Part shown: positions 47,466 through 59,154 of the stretch, piece by piece
Position numbering within the stretch: position 1 is the stretch's first letter
How the letters are laid out: each line of letters opens with the position of its first letter
From: Sisyra terminalis
Taxonomy: Eukaryota; Arthropoda; Insecta; Neuroptera; Sisyridae
DNA length: 64,000 bases
Direction: 5' to 3'
Assembly (NCBI GenBank): GCA_958496175.1
Contig: OY292275.1
Coordinates: 44,903,701 to 44,967,700, forward strand
Notes under the pieces: generated by a model
The model's database searches: none
What the model was told of the DNA's origin: nothing
What the model saw: only the letters and a program-made list of their open reading frames with translations
Made by a program: the position numbers and the translations under genes

Positions 47466-50339
47466 ATTTGATTCCTTGGCAAACAATATAATCACAAATA
47501 ATTTTAAAAAAATCTACAAAAATCAAATACTGGATGGTATCATTTTATACACAAAATTACATCATGGTAGAACTATCCGGAGTATCACTCTAGACGCCAG
47601 TGAATCCGGGATCAAATTCCGGAATGAACAAAAGTTTTAAGTTAAAAATTGCCGTTAATTTCAATAAAATCTAAAAGTGCCTCAGAAGAAAATATTTAAA
47701 AAAATATATTTTTGTAAATGTGATAAATAAAGCATTAAGATTGTCAGTACTAAATTTAAACCTGAGTTTAAAGCTTGGATCTGAGTTTTATCATCTATTA
47801 TAGATAAGTACTATTATAATATTTAGGCGGATATTTTCACTCATGGATAGATAGAACATATCCTTTGGATAGCTACTTAATAGATATAATACAAATTTAT
47901 TCATTAAGTTAAGTATACACATGTATTAGATATATACCACTATTTTATTCTATGGATCAAATTTTATCTGGAAAATAAATGTCACTACCAAGATGAGAAA
48001 ATACCGATTCTTAATCCTCCCATACCTATGAATATGTAATTAGCACATACTACCTATAATAATTTAAATATATCTATATCATACTCTTTATTTTTAACAA
48101 CGTAAAAGGAAGGTTAACAGAAGAAATAACAAAACTTCTACCTTTAACATATTTACCGTTAGGACATTAACATAATATTAGTGCATAAAATATGCACTAA
48201 TATGGGAATTATAGTTCAATTATCTATTATAACAAATCTCATGATCCTAATTCGTGGTATTTAGAGGTTTGATTATCAACAATGAACATATTGTACCGAT
48301 ATTAACTTAATAATAAATCGATTTAACAAATAGTTCGACGATTATTTTAAACAACTTTATAGCGCTCTACGTATTCTTGCTTTAATCAAACAATTTTCAA
48401 ATCATAAAGTGGAGCTAATAGTTTTTGGTAATCTGAGATAAAAAACACTAACTAATAAGTGAAATGGAAGCCAGAATAATGTAAAAATGCTAATGTATAT
48501 CCTTTAACAGTAAAGGATAACTTTTGACAAGTCTTTCATATCCTTTTTATTAAATCATTTTTAAAAAAGTTGCCATCTTTTACATCTTGAATTACATTTG
48601 AAAACCTTTTCATAATTAATTAGAGAAAAAAAACTAGTTATCATGTCAAAGCAAAAATTCCATCTTGTACAGGCTCAAATATCATCCATGTCTTCCGAGG
48701 ACTTTTGTACTAATTAACAAAGCCGTTTATGACACATTTGAAAAGGCCATTTGGAGATAACGACTTGCAGCCATTTGAATGTAACACCCCGAAAACATTT
48801 CCTGGCCAAAATCTCTGATTACAGGACCTTTCTTTCATTCAAGACCGATCTCAATCTTGAATCATGTGGCTTATCTAAAATTACTTTTTAAATATATAAT
48901 AAAGCAAAAAATAAAACGTTCACCACATGATGTGAATTCCAACGTTTCTTCTCCAAACTGATAATTATCTCTTTTACATATTTTTTTTCCCAAGTGCAAT
49001 CTCGAAAAAACGACCGACAACTTCGTCTGCCTTCCGTTTATTTTCAACACATTAATAAACTTGTCATATTTTTTAATGTTGTTTTTTGCGCTGTCCAATA
49101 TTTACAATGATAATAATTAAGACAATATCCAAATTGGATGGTGAATAAATTATTTTAGGCAAAAAACAAAACGGTAGTTTTCCGTTTTAATATGTTGAAA
49201 TTCAACATCTAATTTTGGTCGTTTTTAACGCGTAAACGTGATTATTGGAATGTTTGAATATTTAAATTTAAACGGTTGCTCGTTTTGGATGTAATTATTG
49301 AAGCGAATTGAATTTGAAAAAAGGGAATTATATGAGGTATTTATTTTTTAAAAAATCGTTCGCTGATCTGTCGTTGAATGAACAAAGGTTTACTATTTGT
49401 TCAGTGAAAATAAATTTGTATTTTTTTTTCGGTAGGGTAGGCGTTTGAATTCGTTTTCGAACCCTCAGGTGTCATGCATGCATTATCCTTTTTGCGTGTT
49501 TTTTTTGGGCAAAAATGAAGCGGTTAAATATCTGATAAAAGGGCTGGTGTTGTCTTGAATATTTTCGGGAGGATAAGGCGACAAGTGTTAAAAAATACGG
49601 ACAATAATTCAATTGTGAGGCTTGTCGAGAGGCGAAGAAGCGTCTTGAATGTTAATATCTTTCATAATTCCATCAGAAAGCCTCGAACAAATGATGACAA
49701 ATCTTGTTATTTAGCAAGTAATTAAAATATGAGAGAATATTGAACTGAAACTTCCTGCTTTTCATGCTACAAACATTACAATACAATGGGCATGGAACAG
49801 AAACTACTAACCGAACAGATCTCCGTAGAATAATTAAACATATTTGTTAATAATTCACGGGAAGTTTCAATGTTATTTCGCTGGAAATTATTTATATTGT
49901 CGCCAAAATGTCTTTGATGTGAATTTCAATGACGGAGCGTTGATTTTCGGGGGGTAATATCTTTTATGTTCGTCTTATTTACCTGTTACCAATGTTTCGA
50001 TGTTTCAACCCTCCTATACGCAAATATTGACACAATTTTTTAATAAAAGAAAAGTTAAGGAAATCGTGCAAGCTTACCGAAATTAAATTCGAGAAGAAAA
50101 ACTTAACTATCCATTTTTTTTACGTGTTTTTTGGAAAATTTTTGGAAGTTATTTCACGTTTGCAAGTTAAGCACTTCAGGTGGAAAATTGTCAATTGTTG
50201 AATTTTTGCAACAAAGAATTATTCACACACATTGTAGGATTGTTGTTGGTGGTTGGGGATGATTCATTTTTCGGGTGAAATTCGATGTGGTGTTCACGAA
50301 AATTTAAGCCGAATGCCGAAAGGTTTCAGTGGAAAAGTG
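47466..50339. other. long stretch without recognised elements
   Basis: 47.5-49.1 kb is AT-rich with nothing recognised. From about 49.1 kb the composition becomes more balanced and repeat-poor. No gene model can be supported. Confidence 0.3.
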
Positions 50340-50480
50340 TATTGAATAATTTATTCTCATGATGTATAGACTCGGAGGACTGTGCGGAGTAGACTGCGCT
50401 CGATCGCACGCCGAGGGTAACTCGGACCCTCTTCGTGAATCGGAAGTGACTCCCCCCCATTCAGTATTACCACAGATGTA
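50340..50480. other. GC-rich island
   Basis: A short segment with GC clearly above its surroundings and several CG dinucleotides (50370-50455). The minus strand is open across it (50304-50522) with a composition that is not AT-driven. The plus strand has a donor-like GAGGGTAAC. It may be an untranslated exon or promoter-proximal sequence of a gene outside the window, but there is no direct evidence. Confidence 0.25.
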
Positions 50481-50889
50481 TTCGTGAGCGCACATAAATT
50501 TGAAATTCGAAAATATGTACATTGTACAAATGTATCTTCATAGATATAAATGTAGATTTATATATTTTTATATACAGGCGACATTTTTTATAAATATTTG
50601 CTTAAATATGTCACAGATATTGAAACAGGAGTCAGATAAAGCGGCCGAATCGATAAATTTCCTCATCGAACTAATATTTTAATAACCGAAGAAGAAAAGC
50701 GGTATCGATCTAACATGCATCGAATCCATCAGTAAACAAACTCATATTTTTCGACTGATCTTGCAATAAAAAGTTTGAGATTCATAATAAACCCCCAGCG
50801 GGTGGAGGTATGGCAGTATGATATTGATTGAAATGTTACTTTCATGAGAATATTGGCCTCATTGTTAGTTATGAATCGAGACAGAAAAC

Positions 50890-51030
50890 GAACAACACGG
50901 TTTTGAATATAAATTGAATTGATTTTAAAATTATGCAAATTGCGACCGAGTGAAAGAATTAAATTTTAGAATTAGGGAGCTTCGTCGACTAAATTTCACC
51001 CCTTCAAGTGTTAGAATTTTGCATATTGAT
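50890..51030 (+). repeat. dispersed unit related to the 60.2-60.75 kb array
   Basis: TTATGCAAATTGCGACC, GTGAAAGAATTAAATTTTAG, ATTAGGGAGCTTC, a CACCCCTTCAAGTGTTAG block and ATATTGATTTTTATTAG line up with 60181-60290. The ATGCAAAT word is the classical POU/octamer recognition sequence. The function of the unit is unknown. Confidence 0.5.
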
Positions 51031-51866
51031 TTTTATTAGGCCGGTGAAAATGAGTTTTACGTGTCCGACAAAAAAAAAATTCAGTTTCATTGAGAAGAAC
51101 GAAAAAAAAGGAGGGAATTATGGAAATTTTTCGATTGAAGCTGGCAAAATTTCAATTTTGCATGGGGAAAAATTGGGCGATTTAATTTGCGTGTATCGAG
51201 TAGAACGAAGGCAATTCATACGTATAGGAAAATTGTTTTTTTGGTGTTTGTGAAATATTTACATTTTTAACGAAAGGGAAATTTTTCTAGGTGAAACTTG
51301 TAATTAATTTTGTACGTGAAAAATATTGATTTTACAGAGAAAAAGAAAATTGGGTTCTGGGAAATTTAATCGTTAAAATTCTCAGTTCGCAAGAGGTTCT
51401 CAATTTGGCACGTATTTTTGTTTAAATGTATGACCAGGTAGCATTTTTTACAGCCTAATCTATTTTGATGATCCTTTTTTTTATTGAATAAAATATAATA
51501 AACCGAAGTTGGTACCAAAACATCTTCTAAGGGTGGAAAAATAAGAGTAAATTCCTTGCTTTTTTAGTGAATTAGAAATAAAATTCATTATTAGGGGTAC
51601 CGGAAAAAAATGTCGTTTTTTCAATGAAAGACTTAAATTCTCAAATTTTTTTAAACGAATTTTTTTGTTCAAAAGCTTACGATGTTTTATGACAGAAGTA
51701 TTAATATGTTACCAGAAAGGTGGGAAAAGGTTATATTTTAGCATTCAAATCTTCCTTTGGAAAAACGCCATTCTTTTCCGGTACCCCTATCATTTCAACC
51801 ATTGACTCAAAAGTTTGTATAAAATTTTTAAGGAGATTAAAAGTTTCCCAATAATAATAATAACTA
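51031..51866. other. spacer, nothing firm
   Basis: The G- and A-rich plus-strand frame at 51008-51253 looks like composition bias. GGGGTACCGGAAAAAAATG near 51595 and CCGGTACCCCTAT near 51778 are inverted and might bound a small element, but no other evidence supports one. Confidence 0.28.
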
Positions 51867-51950
51867 TTAGATTGTTCGAAAAGAAATTTCACTTTTCTTT
51901 TTGAGAAATTGAAAGATTATTTTCTTATAACGTATAAATATTTTATTGAA

Positions 51951-52040
51951 TTATATGGTCCTTTGAGGTTCAGTACCATACTTTTGCGGCAGTAACATAA
52001 TTCCACCTTCATAAAACTTTTGTTGTTTGATGGCAAAAAG
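51951..52040 (-). pseudogene. mariner transposase C-terminal remnant, left arm
   Basis: The minus strand reads FAIKQQKFYEGGIMLLPQ and then a short tail to a stop at 51951-51953. It matches the mariner C-terminal pattern F-x-x-K-x-x-x-F-Y-E-x-G-I-x-x-L-P. The catalytic part is absent. Confidence 0.68.
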
Positions 52041-52107
52041 CGTAATTTTCGACCGTAATTTTTGATTATTTGACGTAAAGGTTTGCTTTCTAAAAAACCT
52101 CATACAG

Positions 52108-52313
52108 GTGTGGTAATTCGTAGAAAGCTTTTACAGTTTGGATGGGATGCATTGCTAATCCCATCATATTTTCCAGATCTGGTACCTTCAGATTCTTATT
52201 TGTTCCGGTAAGTACAAAATTTCAAATGAAGAGGAACAAAAACTTTATGAGGATGAAATTATGCTGTTGCCAAACAGATAGCAGAAAGTATTGTGTCAGA
52301 ATGGACAGTGTAA
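52108..52313 (+). pseudogene. mariner transposase remnant, right arm
   Basis: The plus strand reads VIRRKLLQFGWDALLIPSYF then PDLVPSDSYLFR, the mariner block around the third catalytic aspartate (Y-S-P-D-L-A-P-S-D-Y-x-L-F). After a stop and a shift it reads KLYEDEIMLLPNR and QKVLCQNGQ, the C-terminal block. About 30 residues between the two blocks are missing. Confidence 0.8.
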
Positions 52314-52732
52314 CTCGATAAATTATTTATGCATTATAGTATTATAATATAAGTATAGAATATAATATAAGAAAATAATCTTTCAATAATCTAAAAAGGA
52401 AAACTTTTTGATTAATTTTAAAATTTAAATATTTTTCCACTCTCGGAAATTCGAGGAAAACCTTTTGCCTAAGTAGCAGAACTTCACTCATGAAAGTTCA
52501 TTAAGAATGGATTCTCGAAAAATTGATTTTGGTAAAGTAGTTTTATCAATTGCTTAAAATAATTTTCTTAGTAAATTCATTTCATGAGGTTTAAAAGTTT
52601 TCCGGAAACAGAATGACCTTTGTTTAGATTGACGGGTATTACATGCTGAGAAGCTGGGAAAAATAGCAAAACACGATTTTAAGACAAAACAGTGCAAAAT
52701 GTATGTTTATTTTTCATAAATGGGGTTGGTTT

Positions 52733-52957
52733 GGCTTAAGTGTACTTTAGCACACCTACAATCTGGCAACGTTGCATTTTTGACTTTGTTTTTAATTTGA
52801 TTCGCGATTAAATCGGTCCATAATGAAAATTTAGCCACAAAAGAGAGAATTATACCATATTAGAGTTTAATTAACAAAAATATTGCGAATTAAATTAAAA
52901 ACAAAGTCGAAAATGTAATGTTGCCAGATTGTGGGTGTGCTAAAGTACACTTGAGCC
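52733..52957. mobile_element. long-TIR MITE, 225 bp
   Basis: The arms GGCTTAAGTGTACTTTAGCA and TGCTAAAGTACACTTGAGCC begin an inverted repeat of about 75 bp per arm. It also includes CAATCTGGCAACGTTGC and GACTTTGTTTTTAATTT, around a short AT-rich centre. The flanks GTTGGTTT (52725-52732) and GTTGGTTC (52958-52965) agree at 7 of 8 positions. Superfamily is uncertain: an 8-bp duplication suggests hAT or P, but the termini do not show the hAT pattern. Confidence 0.82.
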
Positions 52958-53019
52958 GTTGGTTCTTCGGAAAATTTGAAAATTTTCCTAAAATGAGGAT
53001 TTGAGGACACTATATTTAC

Positions 53020-53827
53020 TAGGGTGTTTTTTTTTTCTGGGACTATTATTTTTTTTTTTGCTCCCATGCCGAAATTTTGTTGGAAATACTTCAAAAAAAA
53101 TTCCCTGAAAGTTTGAACTCTTAATATTAATATTAAGTACTCGCTCACAGCGTGTGAATATTTTCCATTTAAAATACACGTAAAATTTGATTTTTTTTTT
53201 TAAATTTTTATAGCTCAGCGACATTTTATGGTATCACCTCGCTCAAAGTTGGGATTTTTTTACAATTGTATGCTCTACAAAAGTGCCTATTGAGGCAAAA
53301 TCGTAATTTACACGAGCGAGGTAGTACGGGTCACTAAGCCTTGATTTTTCATAGATTTCTCGTTTTTCTCTCAGTTACTCATGAATTACAAGACCTACAG
53401 AAAAAATGTAAAAGTCAAATTTATAGGAAATTTAATTTCCTACAAAAAAGTTTCAGAAAACAAAATTGCTAAGATCGATATTTCTCGAGATATTGAGCCT
53501 TGAATTTCTCTTACTATAAAATTTTAGGGGTTATTGAGTAAAATTTAAGAAAATATTGATTTTTTATTCCTTATTAAAAATAGGCACTTTTGTAGAGCAT
53601 ACAATTGTAAAAAAATCCCAACTTTGAGCGAGGCGATACCATAAAATGTCGCTGAGCTATAAAAATTTTAAAAAAAAATCAAAGTTTACGTGTATTTTAA
53701 ATGGAAAATATTCACACGCTGTGAGCGAGTACTTAATATTAATATTAAGAGCTCAAACTTTCAGGGATTTTTTTTTGAAGTATTTCCCACAAAATTTCGG
53801 CATGGGAGCAAAAAAAAAAACACCCTA
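53020..53827. mobile_element. foldback hAT-type element, 808 bp, with perfect 8-bp target duplication
   Basis: The ends are TAGGGTGTTTTTTTT and AAAAAAAACACCCTA. Inverted arms of about 260 bp each run to AAAGTGCCTA (53280-53289) and TAGGCACTTT (53581-53590). The arms are largely complementary, including CTCCCATGCCGAAATTTTGT and CAATTGTATGCTCTACAAAA. The target duplication ATATTTAC is exact (53012-53019, 53828-53835). The roughly 290-bp centre has no coding capacity. A transcript across it would form a long hairpin. Confidence 0.95.
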
Positions 53828-53835
53828 ATATTTAC

Positions 53836-55893
53836 ACTATTTTACATTTGAAGACAATATGAAGAAATTTAGTCTCAATTTTAATAATATCAATAGAACG
53901 GCTGTGCGAAGAATCCCATAGGATAAGTATAAACATTTATATTTTTTTCGAAAACAAAATTATTGTTTTTCCTTGTTTCCAACCTCCAGTCAAAATTTTA
54001 GCCCTATGCGTCACTCTATGCGAAAAAGCTTGATAAAAACAGAACTCTACTGTGTTTTTAAAAAACGATACTTCTTTAATAGTGAGGTGTTAGTAAGATA
54101 ACCGTATATATATCACCAGAATTTTAACAAGTGGGATAATTTTTCAGGGTAGAACAAACTTCAATAGTTCCAACTTGACAGTTCCAATTATGTATATTGT
54201 ACAAAGGATTTTTTATATTAAAAAATTAATCTATATATGGACAATTTTCCAAATCATTCGAAGAAAAACTTAATCCTTCTTGGAGCAAACTCTATACATT
54301 CCCCTAAATATTTATTTTTTAACTAATTTTAGATCAAGTAAATCTAAAGTAACATTGTCTCTCATTTACATTTTAAGTATATTTGCAATATAAATAACAA
54401 AATTAAGAGTTTCTGGATTATTAAGAGAAGTTACTACGAATCTACGATGGTTCACCAATGCCCATGTGATTGGCGCATCTTTATACGATAGTAGGGAATA
54501 ATTCAAATAAAATTTCGATTGGTGAACACCTATAGTTATCATATCAGTTAGGTATAGTTTACATAAATAAAAAAAATACCCTATATTACAGATTTTCTTC
54601 TTTTTAAAACACGTATTGTATTTTTTTAAAGGGACGATATCAGATTCCTTCTTAACTAGTTTTTTTTTTACTTTGTCATTTGTCAATGTTGTTTTTGTTT
54701 TCTCCCTAAAAAGCCTATATATCCCTACTGTAGTGGGAAGCACTAACTTAAACAATTAAATATAAGAATTTTGAATATGATTAAATTTGGTTTTCCATAT
54801 TTTTCGGTTGCCACTAAACATAGAAAATCTTAGTTAAAATATCAAAACATCAAGATACCTACATTGAAAGTTAGTAGGGAAAAATTCATGAAACATCTTT
54901 GAAAAAATGCAAAATAGTTATATTGCTAGTGATTTTTAAAAAAAATATAAAAATTATTGATTTTTGTGTTGAAAATTACATTAAAAGAAATTATGTCTAA
55001 TGAAAGAATTAATAAATTGGAAAAATAGCAATTAAAATTATTTGATATTTGCCAGGAAATGTTCATTAGAATTTAATTATAATTATTAATTTTAGTTATT
55101 TATTTTTACACGAATTAAATAATTAAATCGATTGTTGATTCAATTTACCTGAGGTCGTACGATTAAAATGTATTTTAATAGGCAAATTCAAATTGTTTAT
55201 TTTTGGTGACTGGAGGACGGAGGACGGAAGAGGTAGGGTCATTCCAGAGTCGGATCGGGAAAAGCGTTAAACAAATAAAATATAATTACACTTTCTAATG
55301 CCTGCGATTTCGTTTCAGTGGCACTTTTATATATTTTCATAGAAAAAAATCTAAATAAAAAACAGTCTCATCAGTATTTTTCTACAAACAATACTAAGTT
55401 TTCCTTTTTGTCCAGAAGAGAGAAAGGGATAACTTCCATCCCCTTTGACTCATAAGAGAAGTATCAGTAAATACTTTATTTTAAACGATTTCTAAATTTT
55501 TAATTCATCAAAACGATTACAAAAATCATTAATCAAACGCAAATGAAACCTACCAAATTTGTTTAGAAGAAAATTTTCAGGAAAATAATAGAAAACTACA
55601 ACAAAATTACCACTGCGTGCTTTTGTTACTTCAGTGCTAGTACTAGCTAGGAGTATTTCGAAAAATAATACATTCGTTTAATTTAACAGCGGAAACTTGT
55701 ACTTAAAATAAAATTTAATTTTACTACAAATATTGCTGCATATTTACAACTTTGCTGTATATTTTTGTTACTAACCAAAAGTTGTTTTTTTCTTGGTATA
55801 CACCTTTATAATACCTGATAAATTGAATTTGAATTTCTTATATGCAACAATTAATTCATACACTCATACACTTCTTTTTGATAGTTCGGTTGA
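53836..55893. other. AT-rich DNA, nothing recognised
   Basis: The minus-strand frame at 54366-54755 (129 codons) is lysine- and leucine-rich with no motif I recognise. A small GA-rich patch lies at about 55208-55260. No element was identified. Confidence 0.28.
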
Positions 55894-56640
55894 TAGCCAG
55901 CATGTAATTCCCCTGTGCAGTATAATTCAAAATACAACTACTTGAATTTCAACCTACATTTTCAGTGTTACCGGTGGATATTTATAATCAAAAATGCTTA
56001 GTTTAAGTATTTTATTAGTAGTAAAGCAAATAAGTTTGAAATTTTCTAAACTTTACTTTGAAAAGGATTGAGGTTGGCATTTCAACCCTCTCTTATCCTT
56101 CAAGGGCTCAAAAACGTTGAATCATTTGGGGATTAAATTCAAGTAACTTAAGTTATCATCTGTTATTAATATAAGTAATTTTCGTAAGAGACGTTTTTTA
56201 GTTGTTTTTCATAATTTCATCAAAATTGGTAGTCAGCATGTAATTCCCCTGTGCAGTATTATTCATAATATAACTACTTGATTTTCCACCTACATTTTCA
56301 GTGTGACCGGTGGATATTTATATTCAAAAATGCTTAGTTTAAGTATTTTATTAGTAGTAAAGCAAATAAGTTTGAAATTTTCTAAACTTTACTTTGAAAA
56401 TGATTAAGGTTGGCATTTCAACCATCACTTATCTTTCTTGGGCTCAGAAACAATGAATCATATCATTTGGTGGATTACAAATTCAAGTGGCTTAAGTTAT
56501 CATCAGTTACCAATAGAATAAATTTTCCTAAGAATCGTTTAATTCTTTTTTTTTTCATAATTTCATCAAAATTGGTTTAGTAGTTTTCTTATGTAGTGCT
56601 GGTAAATCGACAAACCGTAACTTTTGTATTTGTTGTATTA
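55894..56640 (+). mobile_element. LINE-like 3' region with a tandem duplication of about 340 bp
   Basis: Two consecutive units begin AGCATGTAATTCCCCTGTGC (55899 and 56236) and share TTTCAGTG, ACCGGTGGATATTTATA, AAATGCTTAGTTTAAGTATT and TTTCATCAAAATTGG. After unit 2 the sequence continues TTTAGTAGTTTTCT, then CGACAAACCG. After a hAT MITE insertion it continues ATATTAGTATGGA. A sequence of the type CATCAAAATNGGTTNAGTAG followed by ATATTAGTATGGA is common at the 3' ends of RTE-like LINEs and the SINEs they mobilise. No reverse transcriptase was seen. Confidence 0.5.
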
Positions 56641-56915
56641 CAAAGATGGGCAAATGCGGCTCCGAGAGCCGCATTGTTCTTCGATTTTATTATTAAATAT
56701 AATTTTGAACATAGATTTCTGTTATATTTGGTTCTCATTAAATTTGATTTTTTTTTTTAAATTTTGAAATAACTATTTCACTATTCCTTTATTTCATAAC
56801 TTGTGAAAATATACAATTAAATTAAATGAAAAAAATAATAATTTGTATATGGCTCTTTATAGAATTTTAAAAACTGAAATGCGGCTCCCTTAGGTCCCAT
56901 GTGTGCCCACCCCTG
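56641..56915. mobile_element. hAT MITE, 275 bp
   Basis: The ends CAAAGATGGGCAAATG and GTGTGCCCACCCCTG are inverted. GCGGCTCC appears just inside both ends, and GCGGCTC-CGA-GAGCCGC forms a hairpin near the left. The flanks TTGTATTA (56633-56640) and TTATATTA (56916-56923) match at 7 of 8 positions. It has inserted into the LINE-like tail. Non-coding. Confidence 0.88.
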
Positions 56916-56923
56916 TTATATTA

Positions 56924-58311
56924 GTATGGATTCTTATTAAAAATTCAAAGCCTCAAAACCTCACAAAGCACCGATTGTGCTTTAAATCCTTTCAGATAAG
57001 ACATTTAAATTTTAGATAATTCAATTTGAACATTTCTCTAAAATATGCACATTTTCTTGGGCAAATAATATTTCAGAATTTGGGGAATTTGTAAAATGTG
57101 CTACTACGAAAAACGAAATAATTCATTTAAATGAGAAAACGGATTTGATATATTCTCCCCAAAGACTGCATGGTTAAATATTAAAAAAATAATACTATTT
57201 AAGAGTTATTTGATAAAATTTTGCTATAAATATGCAAATTCGAAAAAAAAACGATTTAGATTATTTTTTCGCTTACAGCTCAAAGTTCAACATTGTACCT
57301 ATCTCGATTTTTTTTTCGCAAAGCGACGGAAAATTTGTGTACAAAAAGGAAAAAGCCAATTAAAAATTCTAATTTTAGTTTTAAAAATATGCAAATTTTG
57401 TAAATATTAGAAGAGTTAAAATTTGAAATTAAACCGAAAGCAGGAAAAGCTTGTGAATACTTTTAACCTTTTCGGTCGTTCAGCATTTGCGACTTTTAAG
57501 TTGGAATTCACATAAAAGTTAATGAATAAATGAAAATTATGATTAAAAATTAAAAATGTATCCTTTGTTCATTATTTGAATACTATACCGAACCCAATGT
57601 GCTTCTAACAACTATGTAGCTCACAATTTTGATGAAACGAAGCATATTTTACGTTGAACATTTTTTAAATTCCGTGAATCTCGATTTTTTAATAAATTTA
57701 TGTGAACTTTGCTTGTGTGATGAGATTGTTTTTCCAAAGTTGAACTTAAAGCTTGATTTTCAAATGTAATTAAAGCGTCTGCTAGTGGCAGCAAAAAGTC
57801 AGAAAGTGACATTCTAATGGAGAAAGAAGCAGAGAAAGAGAGTTCAGAAATGTAATGAACTCAACAATGAATAAGTAAACGTTGTACTATTAAATCATTT
57901 ACAATCATATTTTATCGTTAATTGCTTTATTCAAAGTTGATAGTTTCATTGCTAAATATTTAACTCATAAAAAATTGAACAATTTCTACACTCAATATTC
58001 CTCCAAACAAGAATTTTTCTTCCCCAATGAATTGAATTTGACTCAATAACTACTACACACAGCTTCTTTTGTATGGCATAATAAGTTAGATTTTTTTTTA
58101 TTCAAAAAAAATACCGATTTTCACCGAAAATTAAATATTAATAAAAAATCCTCTTGTATGGAAATCCTTTTTTATAAAAGCTATTGTTTTTTTTCGTTAA
58201 AAGTAACTAGTTGCTTCCTGTGAAAGACTCCCATCCCAACACTGATACAACTGAAGAACGGTAAAATTAGCCATTGGATAAAATTCAAATGACAATAGAA
58301 ACCATTACAAT
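56924..58311. other. non-coding stretch with octamer words
   Basis: The first 15 bases complete the LINE-like tail. TATGCAAATT occurs at 57231 and ATGCAAATTTTG at 57389, in contexts loosely resembling the unit at 50890. No coding evidence was found. Confidence 0.3.
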
Positions 58312-58370
58312 CAAGGGTGGATTTAGGGGGGGAGGCACGGGGGCACATGCCCCCCATGGTATTTTTGTGT
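58312..58370 (+). mobile_element. hAT-like left terminus with GC hairpin
   Basis: It starts CAAGGGTGGATTTAGG. A perfect hairpin GGGGGCA-CA-TGCCCCC lies 27 bases inside (58339-58354). This is the same architecture as the hAT at 42338, whose hairpin is 26 bases inside its end. The right terminus and target duplication were not found, so the length is unknown. Confidence 0.42.
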
Positions 58371-59154
58371 ACTGTGGAGATTTCATCACAGTACATACTT
58401 AGAAGCAAATCAAATTATTAGAGATGTTAAAATATATGAATAAAATATTTTAAATATTTTCACAAAAATTGAAATTTTCAAACTGTTCAACTCAAATTTT
58501 TAAACATTTGTGAAACTCTAATCTATTTCTGGACGGAATTGCGATTTTTTTTCGTTGCATTCCTTTTACGTACTTGCAAATCAAAGATGATATTGTGCTC
58601 CCCCCAAAAAAAATTGAAACAATGATTGTGGTTCACTAACAATGTGTTCACAATTTATGATCTCTGTCTTTGCATATTACATTTTTTTGCATATTATTTT
58701 GTTATGAATAGGCCAGAATTTTTCATGGAGAGTTTATGTGAATCTTTTGTCGATAACATGATACAAAAAATCAATTTCACAATATTAAAAATTAAATTTT
58801 TCATTTTAACCGTTGAAAGGTTTAAAAAAAATTTTACTGCAAACAAAGGATTTCTTTTAGGGGGGTGTCACTCTCTAGCACTTTCAATTAAAGTTATAGG
58901 TTCTTTAATAGTTGATAAGAAAAGAAAAATACAAAATTTACACTTTTTGTTTAAGCCATTCGCTATACCAGGCGCAGTCAAAATGTGGTATAAGGTGTAC
59001 CTTCGTCTAACTTTTTTCATACATTTGAGGATATATGTGCCACACTTTGGAAAATGTAGGCAAATAGAAAACTAGAAGAATTTTTATTTAAGATTCTTTT
59101 TAAACAAATCTAGGTTAAAAGATTATAAAAATAAAATTTTCACTTTAATGATAT
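58371..59154. other. AT-rich DNA, possibly the interior of the preceding element
   Basis: It contains the longest ATG frame in the window (58626-59075, plus, 149 codons). The residue composition (F, I, K, L) follows the base bias, and no transposase motif could be found. Confidence 0.2.

Larger units (their letters stand above)
51867..52415. mobile_element. head-to-head mariner derivative (inverted dimer)
   Basis: The left end TTAGATTGTTCGAAAAG after TA is mariner-like. The block ATTGAAAGATTATTTTCTTAT (51908) recurs inverted near the right end (52364-52384). On the minus strand the left half encodes the mariner C-terminus (51951-52040). On the plus strand the right half encodes another (52108-52313). 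The two gene remnants therefore point away from each other, each towards its own terminus. The right terminus is decayed (rc TTAATCAAAAAGTTTTC), so the right boundary is approximate. Confidence 0.75.

Noticed and set aside
52867..53224. Overlapping minus-strand frames, with a similar plus-strand protein at 53646-53828
   Set aside because: They are the two arms of the foldback element and part of the neighbouring MITE read in different directions. The similarity reflects the inverted repeat, not genes.
54366..54755. 129-codon frame on the minus strand
   Set aside because: Lysine-rich and low in complexity in its first half, with no recognisable motif. It sits in unremarkable AT-rich DNA.
58626..59075. 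Longest ATG open frame (149 codons, plus strand)
   Set aside because: The residues are dominated by F, I, K and L as the base composition predicts. No domain, splice context or transposase motif was seen. Given AT-rich DNA of this length a frame of this size may well be chance.
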